DNA from: JABWBD01 sp040768665
Lineage (GTDB): Bacteria > Planctomycetota > Planctomycetia > Pirellulales > Thermoguttaceae
Length of the DNA stretch: 41,018 bases
Assembly: GCA_040768665.1 (NCBI GenBank)
Contig: JAXGMN010000083.1
Coordinates: forward strand, 1-41,018
Direction: 5' to 3'
The position numbers were made by a program, and so were the translations under genes. This document shows, piece by piece, positions 34,624 to 41,018 of this stretch (position 1 is the stretch's first letter; each line of letters begins with the position of its first letter). The notes below the pieces were generated by a model. That model ran no database searches and had not been told where the DNA came from. It worked only from the letters and a program-made list of their open reading frames with translations.

Positions 34624-35622
34624 GTGGACTATCCATTTGACAGTTCCCGAGGCCGTCCCAACCGGCCCGCTGACGTCCCCTGGGACCGGATCCTCGTCCT
34701 GGTCCCGGTGGCGATCCTGCTGATCACCGCCCTCGTGCTGGCGGCGAACAGCTTCTATACCGTTGAAGCGCACGAGAAAGCGGTCGTGATGCGATTCGGC
34801 AAGTTCAGCAAGACCGTTTCGCCCGGCCTGTGGTTCAAGATTCCCCTGGTCGACCAAGTCGTTAAGGTGAGTATCGAGGAGCACAGTCTTCGCCTGCCGT
34901 ATGGGGCCGGAACTGGCCGGCCGCAGGCGCCGGTGGAGGAAGACACGCTCATGCTCACCGGCGATTTGAACGCGGCGTCCGTCGAGTGGACCGTCCAATG
35001 GAAGGTCATTGATCCTTACCAGTATTCGATCCGGTTCTACGACCCCGACGACCCTCAGTACATGGAACGTGTCATTACCACGGTCGCGCAGACCGTGATG
35101 AATCGGCTTGTGGGAGACTACTCGATCGACGAAGTGCTCACCGAGAAACGAGGGCAGATCGCGGAAGAGGCTCGTCAGGCAACCCAGGAAATCCTCGATT
35201 CCTATGCCTGCGGCGTCAGCATCCGCGATCTCCAGATGCAGCGAGTTACCCCACCGGACAAGGTCCGGCCCGCGTTCGACCAGGTCAACGCCTCGATCCA
35301 AATGCGCGACAAGCTGGAAAACGAGGCGAACAAGACCCGCAACGAACTGCTGCCGAAAGCCTACGCCGAAAAGGACAAGATGATTCGCGAGGCCGAAGGC
35401 TATGCCGACCGGCGGCGCGCGGAAGCGGAGGGCGAAATCAAGGCGCTTCTGGCGAAGTATCGCGCCTACGCGAAGGCCCCGGACGAGACCCGCCAGCGGC
35501 TCTACCTCGAAGCCATGGAGGAGATTCTCAATACGGTGGAATCAAAGGTGATCGTCGACGCCGGCATCCAACGGCAGATTCTTCCCCTCCTACCCCTCGG
35601 CGACGAAGGAGCCCGCCCATGA
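34624..35622 (+). CDS. hflK: HflK-type SPFH membrane protein
   Basis: A 332-residue inner-membrane protein of the SPFH/band-7 family that with HflC forms a complex modulating the FtsH protease. It has a single N-terminal span (about 24-42, ILVLVPVAILLITALVLAA), then the band-7 domain (VEAHEKAVVMRFGKF, SPGLWFKIPLVDQV), and a long coiled-coil region (RRAEAEGEIKALLAKYRAYA). Start GTG 34624 follows GGGAGAC. The stop overlaps the hflC start (ATGA at 35619), so the two are coupled. Confidence 0.9.
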   Translation: MDYPFDSSRGRPNRPADVPWDRILVLVPVAILLITALVLAANSFYTVEAHEKAVVMRFGKFSKTVSPGLWFKIPLVDQVVKVSIEEHSLRLPYGAGTGRPQAPVEEDTLMLTGDLNAASVEWTVQWKVIDPYQYSIRFYDPDDPQYMERVITTVAQTVMNRLVGDYSIDEVLTEKRGQIAEEARQATQEILDSYACGVSIRDLQMQRVTPPDKVRPAFDQVNASIQMRDKLENEANKTRNELLPKAYAEKDKMIREAEGYADRRRAEAEGEIKALLAKYRAYAKAPDETRQRLYLEAMEEILNTVESKVIVDAGIQRQILPLLPLGDEGARP

Positions 35623-36729
35623 CAAACGTTCAGCGAATCAGCCTCGTTCTCCTTACCGCCGGGCTGCTCCTGGTCTACATCGTGGGTCGGGCAACGCTCT
35701 TCACGGTGAACGAGCGCGAACTGGCAGTTGTCCTGCAATTCGGCGATCCGGTGGGGAGCTACACGGAGCCGGGCCTGCATTTCAAGCTTCCGCTCATCCA
35801 GGAGGTCCGCCGCCTGCCCAAGACCTACCAATTCTGGAGTGGAGAAAACGATGTATTGGTCGATCTGCCGACCAAGGATGGCAAGAAAGTCGAGGTCACT
35901 CCGTGGGCGATCTGGCGGATCACCGAGCCGGCGCAGTTCGTTCGCGTGCTGCGGACGGTCGAGGAAGCGGAATCCCGAGTGTCCACCTTTGTTCGTGGAG
36001 AGATGCGCGACGTGATCACGTCGCACGACCTGGCCGAGGCGGTTCGCAGCAGCGACCGCGAACTGACCTACACGCTCCAGGTGGAACTCCTCTAGTGAAA
36101 CGCCTTTAGTTCCGATGACTGCGCCGGAAGGCGAGGCCGCTGCGCCTCGGCCCGTGGCCCCGATCGCCCAACCGGGAGCTTCCGAGAAGATTGACGTCGG
36201 CCGCGAAAAGATCGTGCGCCAGATCAAAGAAATCATCCAGCAGCGCCTCGAGGCGGCCGACGAAGAGGGCGAGGAAGGTCGCGGGATCCAGTTGGTCGAC
36301 GTGGGGGTCGCCAGCATCGGTTTCGTCCCACAGGTCCGGGAGGCTGCCTTCCAGCGTCTGATCGCCTTCATGGAATCGATCGCCGCGCGCTACACCAACG
36401 AAGGCGAGCGGCGCAAACAGGAGATCATCAACCGTACGGGTGCCGAGGTTCAGAAGATCGAGGGCGAGGGAAGCCAGCAAGCCAGTACGATCCGCGGCGA
36501 GGTCGACGCCGAAGTGATCGAAGCCTACGCGGACGCAATCCGGGAGGCGGGCGACTTCTACAATTTCACCCGCACTCTGGAAGCCTACAAGGAGGCGCTC
36601 GGCGGCAGAACACGACTGGTCCTCGGCACGGACAGTCAATTGCTCCGTTTGCTCAACGCCTTGCCCGAACCGCCCGCTTCGCAGGCCGGCGTCGAAACGG
36701 CGCAACCGCGGCCTGCTACGAAGCAATAG
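35619..36729 (+). CDS. hflC: HflC-type SPFH protein, split by a frameshift at about 36090
   Basis: Partner of HflK. The first part (35619-36095, 158 codons) has the membrane span and band-7 start (VNERELAVVLQFGDPVGSYT, PGLHFKLPLIQEV) and stops at TAG TGA after LQVELL. The rest of the band-7 and coiled-coil region continues in the +1 frame (open from 36067; ATG 36115; KIDVGREKIVRQIKEIIQQR to 36729). The two frames together make a normal-length HflC of about 370 residues. The second half lacks a ribosome binding site, so one extra base, real or an assembly error, is the simplest reading. Recoding at CTC CTC TAG is less likely but testable. Confidence 0.8.
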
Positions 36730-36734
36730 CCAGT

Positions 36735-36767
36735 AGCAGCCCGGCTGCTCCAAGCAGCCGGGCTGCT
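36735..36767. terminator. Hairpin between convergent hflC and rsmE
   Basis: A perfect 15-bp stem (AGCAGCCCGGCTGCT and its complement) with a CCA loop, six bases after the hflC stop. There is no T-run on either strand. Its position between convergent genes fits a bidirectional terminator. Confidence 0.6.
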
Positions 36768-36793
36768 GTTCAAGACGACCGGAGCGGCAACGA

Positions 36794-37507
36794 TCACCGC
36801 GACAGCCCCGCCAATCCGAGAAGCACCAGAGCCGCGGTCTCCACGCGGAGAATCCTTGGGCCGAGATCGACGATTTGCCAGCCGGATGCCACGGCTATCG
36901 CGATTTCATCGTCGGTGAAGCCGCCTTCCGGGCCCACCGCCAGGCTTACGTCACCACTCGGCAGGTTTCTCAGAAACGAGGCTATCGGTATTGCCCGGTC
37001 ATGCGCCGGATGAGCCAACCATCGCTCTGTTTGCGTATCGTGGACGAACCGGCGCCAATCCAGCGGATTACCGATTTCCATCAGCCGGTTGCGGCCACAC
37101 TGCTTTGATGCCTCGACCACGACGCGCCGGAGCCTTTCGAGAGCCTTGTCGACCGGTTGAGCGACCGACCGCGCCGTCACCAGCGGCACCAGTCGGCTGA
37201 GCCCCAGTTCGACCGCCTTCTCGACAAGCCACCGCTGCCGGTCCCCTTTCGGCAGAGACACCCCCAACGTCAATGGCCTTGGCAACTCGCGGTCCACCTC
37301 GTGCCGCTCAAGCACCGTCAGCTCAACCTCGTTTCTTCCCGCAGCTTCGACACGGGCAATAAACTCCGCACCGCTCCCGTCGAACAGCACGATGGCTTCC
37401 CCCGGTTTGGCCCGCATTACGTGCAGCAGGTGATGGGCCTCTGCGCCCGCCAAACGCGCCTTTGGGCCGGTGATCGGGTGGTCCGTATAGTATCGGTCGG
37501 TCATCAT
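36794..37507 (-). CDS. rsmE: 16S rRNA m3U1498 methyltransferase RsmE
   Basis: A 237-residue SPOUT-class methyltransferase that methylates U1498 of 16S rRNA. An N-terminal PUA-like part contains HHLLHVMRAKPGEAI, and the SPOUT domain has LPKGDRQRWLVEKAVELG, VAVEASKQCGRNR-like VVVEASKQCGRNR, LAVGPEGGFTDDE and LGPRILRVETAAL, which form the knotted SAM site. Two adjacent ATGs (37507, 37504) could start it. Confidence 0.93.
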   Translation of the reverse strand: MMTDRYYTDHPITGPKARLAGAEAHHLLHVMRAKPGEAIVLFDGSGAEFIARVEAAGRNEVELTVLERHEVDRELPRPLTLGVSLPKGDRQRWLVEKAVELGLSRLVPLVTARSVAQPVDKALERLRRVVVEASKQCGRNRLMEIGNPLDWRRFVHDTQTERWLAHPAHDRAIPIASFLRNLPSGDVSLAVGPEGGFTDDEIAIAVASGWQIVDLGPRILRVETAALVLLGLAGLSR

Positions 37508-37634
37508 TCCCGAATAGTTGGGGGGGGTGCCAGAGAGACTGAAGTCGGAAGGAGGATTTTACCGAATACAGCGATTGTACGGAATCGACGACCCTTTCGA
37601 CTTACGAGTGGCTTGTACCACTGGGCCGACAGCA

Positions 37635-38435
37635 ATGTACCAATCACACTGGGGCCTGCAGGATACGCCTTTCCGAAACAGCTTCGACCCCCACTTCTTC
37701 TTCGAGAGCCCCACTCATGAGGAGGCACTTGCAAGACTTCACTTCCTCGTTGAGCAACATCGGCGTCTCGGGCTTTTGATGGGCGGACCCGGCGCGGGCA
37801 AGTCCCTGTTGCTGGAGATATTCGCAGTTCAGATGCGCCGGCTGGGGGTTCCTGTAGCAAACATCAGCCTTCTCGGATTGGAGCCGACGGAGTGGCTCCG
37901 GGAGTTGGCCGTGCAGTTCGGGTTGAATGCGGGCAGGCGGGGGATGCCCGAGATGTGGCGAATGGTGTTAGACCGCGTCCGGGAGTACCGCTACCAGCAA
38001 CTGTCCACCGTCGTCCTGTTGGACGACGCGGACCAGGCCTCTGCCTCGGTGCTCACCCATGTCGCTCGCTTCGTTCACCACGATCTTTCACCGGAATCCC
38101 GCCTGACTGTGGTCCTCGCCGGACGCCACGAGCGCATGGGCCAACTCGGCGAACCTCTGCTGGATCTGTCCGAACTGCGGATCGACCTCGAGGACTGGCA
38201 AGTGGACGATACCACAAGCTACATCGCCCATGCACTCACTCGCGCAGGCTGCCCTAAACCCATCTTCGACGCTTCGGCAATTCGCCGATTGCATGAACTG
38301 GCGCAAGGCATACCGCGCCGTGTGAACCAGTTGGCGAACCTCTCGCTCGCAGCCGGTGCCGGGCAAGATCTCCAGCAGATCGACGCCGGCACGGTCGAAT
38401 CGGTCTACCAAGAGCTGGGCGTCGTCGAAGTCTGA
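37635..38435 (+). CDS. ExeA/GspA-like AAA+ ATPase
   Basis: A 266-residue cytoplasmic ATPase beginning MYQSHWGLQDTPFRNSFDPH, the characteristic opening of the ExeA family. Walker A GGPGAGKS (50-57), Walker B VVLLDDADQ (126-134), sensor region VVLAGRH. The C-terminal helical lid IPRRVNQLANLSL is complete. Family members help secretion or type IV pilus assembly; transposition ATPases (TniB-like) are related. Lack of a membrane or peptidoglycan-binding part, unlike full GspA, leaves the role open. No secretion genes are adjacent. Confidence 0.85.
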   Translation: MYQSHWGLQDTPFRNSFDPHFFFESPTHEEALARLHFLVEQHRRLGLLMGGPGAGKSLLLEIFAVQMRRLGVPVANISLLGLEPTEWLRELAVQFGLNAGRRGMPEMWRMVLDRVREYRYQQLSTVVLLDDADQASASVLTHVARFVHHDLSPESRLTVVLAGRHERMGQLGEPLLDLSELRIDLEDWQVDDTTSYIAHALTRAGCPKPIFDASAIRRLHELAQGIPRRVNQLANLSLAAGAGQDLQQIDAGTVESVYQELGVVEV

Positions 38436-38532
38436 CCCCGCCCGCTTGGTGAGTCACTCGAACGGGCCTTGCCGGGCGTCAAACTGGGCTGAACTCTTGA
38501 TCGCCCCCGCGCCACCCGTTACGCTTTCTCTG

Positions 38533-39573
38533 ATGAAAACACCACGCAAACTGCTTCTCCTGACGGACGGCTACGGCGACGATCACACCGCCAAGACCGC
38601 CATCAACCTCATTCGCTACAAACGAGAGGAGGTCGTGGCGGTTCTCGACCGTCGGGAAGCCGGAAAGACAAGCCGTGAACTGCTCGGCTTGGGCGATGTG
38701 CCCGTCGTCGCCTCCGTGGCCGACGCGCCCGATGCCAATACCTTGCTCATCGGCATCGCTCCACCCGGCGGTAAGATTCCGCCACCCTGGAGAGCCATCG
38801 TGCTCGAGGCGATCCGTCGCGGACTGAACATTGTCTCCGGGCTGCACGACCTGCTCGTCGACGACGCCGAGTTCGTCGATGCCGCCAGGCAGCATGGCGT
38901 CCAGCTTGTTGACGTCCGGCGGAACGACGAGCACGACGTGGCCAATCGGCAGGGCATCCGCGAAGGCTGCCTCAGGCTCCAGACCGTCGGCAACGACTGC
39001 AGTCTCGGAAAGATGGTCACCAGCGTCGAACTCGTCGAGGGCCTCAAGCGGAGCGGCGTCGACGCAAAGTTCGTCGCCACCGGTCAGACCGGCATTCTGA
39101 TCGAGGGCGACGGAATCCCCATCGACCGCGTCATCTCCGACTTCGTCAACGGGGCCGCGGAGAAACTGGTGTTGGACCATCAGCACCACGAAGTGATCGT
39201 GATCGAGGGGCAGGGAAGTCTTTTTCATCCGCGCTACTCCTGCGTCACCTTCGGCCTCTTGCATGGCGCAATCCCCGACGGGCTGATTCTCTGCTACGAG
39301 ATGGGCCGCAAAGTCATCTACGGCATGCCCGAGTTCCCTTTGGCGCCGCTGGCTCGGGTTCGCGAGTTCTACGAAGCCTCGGCGAATATCATGCATCCCT
39401 GCTCGACGATCGGCATCGCGGTCAACACAAGCAAGTTCCCGGAAGACGAAGCCCTGGCCGAATGCGAGCGGGTAAGCGGGGAGTTGGGTCTGCCTGCGTG
39501 CGATGTCATTCGGCACGGGCCCGGCCCCCTGGTCGATGCCGTTCTCGAGCTGAAGAGGAAAGTTGGCAAATGA
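38533..39573 (+). CDS. DUF1611 family protein (P-loop)
   Basis: A 346-residue protein of the DUF1611 family, with N-terminal LLLLTDGYGDDHTAKTAINL and a C-terminal P-loop-like segment VGNDCSLGKMVTSVELVEGL, then VIVIEGQGSLFHPRYS. The pairing with a dipeptide epimerase, overlapping by ATGA here, recurs in many genomes, and a role in peptide or amino-acid modification is suspected. ATG 38533 starts the conserved region; no strong ribosome binding site is visible. Confidence 0.85.
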   Translation: MKTPRKLLLLTDGYGDDHTAKTAINLIRYKREEVVAVLDRREAGKTSRELLGLGDVPVVASVADAPDANTLLIGIAPPGGKIPPPWRAIVLEAIRRGLNIVSGLHDLLVDDAEFVDAARQHGVQLVDVRRNDEHDVANRQGIREGCLRLQTVGNDCSLGKMVTSVELVEGLKRSGVDAKFVATGQTGILIEGDGIPIDRVISDFVNGAAEKLVLDHQHHEVIVIEGQGSLFHPRYSCVTFGLLHGAIPDGLILCYEMGRKVIYGMPEFPLAPLARVREFYEASANIMHPCSTIGIAVNTSKFPEDEALAECERVSGELGLPACDVIRHGPGPLVDAVLELKRKVGK

Positions 39574-40613
39574 AACTGCTGCTGCACCGCTACGATCTGC
39601 CGCTGAAACACATCTTCACGATCGCCCGCGGCTCGACAACGGTCAACCAGGCCCTGATCGTCGAACTTCAGCAGGACGGTTTCTGCGGCTACGGCGAAAC
39701 CGAACACTATCCCTACTACGGCGCGACCATCGAGAACATCACCGCCGCGCTGGAAACGGTGCGCCCGCGTCTGGAAGCCGGCAAGCTGGACGACCCGGCC
39801 ATGCTCTGGGAAGAGCTGAAGGAGGACTTTGCAGGGAACACCTTTGCACAATGCGCCCTGGACCTGGCCGCCCATGACCTCTGGGGCAAGCTTCGCGGAC
39901 AACCGCTCTGGAAGCTTTGGGGGCTGACCCTCGACAACGTGCCGCCGACCGACTACACCATCGGAATCGACACGATCGACGTAATGGTCCGCAAGATGGG
40001 CGAGTTTCCCGATTGGCCGATCTACAAGATCAAGCTGGGCACTCCCCACGATATCGAGATCGTCCGCGAGCTCCGCAAGCACACGCCGGCCGTCTTCCGC
40101 GTCGACGCCAACTGCGCCTGGGACGCCGACCAGACGATCCGCAACTCGCACGCGCTGAAGGAGCTTGGGGTCGAGTTTATCGAGCAGCCGCTCGAGCCCG
40201 ATCGCTGGGACGACATGAGGCGGGTCTTCCGCGAGTCGGCCCTGCCGGTGATCGCCGACGAAAGCTGCCAGATCGAGCCCGACGTCGAGCGATGCCTGGG
40301 ACATTTTCACGGCGTCAACGTCAAGCTCGTCAAGTGTGGCGGCCTTACGCCCGCGAAGCGGATGGTTGAGCGGGCGCGGCAGGTAGGATTGAAGACGATG
40401 GTCGGCTGCATGACGGAGTCGAGCGTCGGCATCTCGGCGATCGCCCAGTTGCTCCCGTTGCTGGACTATGTCGACATGGACGGCGCCCTGCTCCTTGCTC
40501 GGGATATTGCCGCCGGCGTGCGGATCGAACGCGGGCGCGTGATTTTTCCGGAAGAGAACGGCTGCGGTGTTCGACTGCTGGAGAAACCGGAGCGGGACCG
40601 GGAGACTCCGTGA
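39570..40613 (+). CDS. Dipeptide epimerase (enolase superfamily)
   Basis: A 347-residue cytoplasmic enzyme of the L-Ala-D/L-Glu epimerase type, which inverts the C-terminal residue of dipeptides, for instance from recycled murein. The N-terminal capping domain (1-120) is followed by a barrel with general base K155 (IYKIKLG), metal ligands D179 (FRVDAN), E205 (FIEQPL) and D230 (IADES), second base K252 (NVKLVKCGG), and the DMDGALLL strand in which dipeptide epimerases hold the DxD that binds the substrate amino group. Start overlaps the DUF1611 stop. Confidence 0.9.
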   Translation: MKLLLHRYDLPLKHIFTIARGSTTVNQALIVELQQDGFCGYGETEHYPYYGATIENITAALETVRPRLEAGKLDDPAMLWEELKEDFAGNTFAQCALDLAAHDLWGKLRGQPLWKLWGLTLDNVPPTDYTIGIDTIDVMVRKMGEFPDWPIYKIKLGTPHDIEIVRELRKHTPAVFRVDANCAWDADQTIRNSHALKELGVEFIEQPLEPDRWDDMRRVFRESALPVIADESCQIEPDVERCLGHFHGVNVKLVKCGGLTPAKRMVERARQVGLKTMVGCMTESSVGISAIAQLLPLLDYVDMDGALLLARDIAAGVRIERGRVIFPEENGCGVRLLEKPERDRETP

Positions 40614-40646
40614 AATCACGGGAGCAACTCCGCTGCGCGCCGCCGT

Positions 40647-40952
40647 CTATCGTCTCCGCGTCTTCTTCTTCAGGCTCAGGTCGCTCAGCCGGCAAGCCTT
40701 GTCGTCTTCCATCCGGCTTTGAAGGCATATCTGCAGCAAAACGCTCTCGGATTCGGTCCCCGGCATCGGATACGACTTGAGCTTCCGCAGCGCCAAATTC
40801 CGCAAGAGCCCCAGGTGCCTGGCTTCGCCGCGCTCTTCCACCCAGCCCGGGCCTTTGAGGATCAGCAGACGGTCGCAAAAATCCCAGTGGGGCCGGAACC
40901 ACCGAAGCAGTTTTTCCAGCCGCGCAACGGCCCGGATGACAAGGGAATTGAA
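40647..40952 (-). pseudogene. rsmG: 3' remnant of rsmG (16S rRNA G527 methyltransferase)
   Basis: The minus-strand frame encodes about 100 residues matching the C-terminal part of RsmG: RAVARLEKLLRWFRPHWD, RLLILKGPGWVEERGEARH and LRKLKSYPMPGTESESVLLQ. Upstream of FNSLVIRAVARL the frame runs into a GGGGACAGGCACC palindrome half at 40989-41001 (translated TVPVP), not the RsmG SAM-binding region. The gene therefore appears truncated by the element; the rest lies outside the window or is lost. The protein ends in a basic tail KKKTRRR. Confidence 0.65.
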
Positions 40953-40988
40953 TGGGACGTCGCGGGGGGCGGCCGCCCCGCGGCGGGT

Positions 40989-41001
40989 GGGGACAGGCAC
41001 C
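40989..41001. repeat. GGGGAC-type palindromic element, left half at window edge
   Basis: GGGGACAGGCACC is identical to the left arm of copy 5. The remainder would lie beyond the window. Confidence 0.6.
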
Positions 41002-41018
41002 GTCTGCGTCAACCCAGC

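Noticed and set aside
38479..39516. A 345-codon minus-strand frame opposite the DUF1611 gene.
   Set aside because: Shadow ORF; the plus strand has family motifs and a coupled partner.

Overview
The window looks like a GC-rich planctomycete (Pirellulales-like) chromosome segment, probably from a draft or metagenomic assembly. The evidence is two extracellular proteins with the planctomycete LEPR-XLL leader motif (ERLEDRTLLS, ERLEDRRVLS), formylglycine sulfatases, a GH29 fucosidase, a secreted ceramidase, DUF1611 with a dipeptide epimerase, and mostly short transcription units. No rRNA, tRNA or CRISPR array was found.

Layout. 0.2-2.4 kb: delta-60/RTX surface protein with an N-terminal frameshift. 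0-3.1 kb: three copies of a structured roughly 200-bp repeat, two of them bracketing an orphan signal peptide. 3.1-5.9 kb: the most striking locus, a REP-associated Y1 transposase (RAYT) with two Y1 domains, one HUH-dead, flanked by two long arrays of GTAG-headed palindromes and by a second, decayed copy of the whole module. 6.3-13.8 kb: small conserved protein, radical SAM protein, giant subtilase, and an exported nitrilase-fold hydrolase coupled to a membrane protein. 13.8-16.6 kb (minus): DUF433/DUF5615 toxin-antitoxin pair, ceramidase, zinc-ribbon protein. 16.9-20.3 kb: VTT membrane protein coupled to a YjhG-type sugar-acid dehydratase, then an unknown gene. 20.5-26.3 kb: small stress and envelope genes, a badly frameshifted sulfatase, csrA copy 1 and a 504-residue unknown. 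26.8-30.9 kb: fucosidase, sulfatase, csrA copy 2 and a stand-alone MutS-domain-I-like protein. 31.0-34.2 kb (minus): Gfo/Idh/MocA oxidoreductase, exported methyltransferase, Tat-exported amidohydrolase. 34.6-37.5 kb: hflK, a frameshifted hflC, and rsmE on minus. 37.6-41 kb: ExeA-like ATPase, DUF1611 protein and dipeptide epimerase, then a 3' remnant of rsmG cut by a palindromic element.

Themes. (1) Palindromes: besides the RAYT arrays, a second dispersed family (core GGGGACAGGCAC ... GAGCCAGTCCCC, with two conserved stem asymmetries) occurs seven times between 16.7 kb and the right edge, once as nested palindromes. (2) Regulation: csbD and both csrA genes are preceded by sigma-54-type -24/-12 elements; the two csrA leaders are alike, each with three GGA motifs and the same -12 to start-codon distance, which suggests a sigma-54 and CsrA-autoregulated stress circuit. 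(3) Metabolism: fucosidase, sulfatases, lactonase-like amidohydrolase, oxidoreductase and sugar-acid dehydratase fit breakdown of sulfated, fucose-containing polysaccharides, although they do not form one operon. (4) Single-base frameshifts in four genes may be real decay or assembly error.
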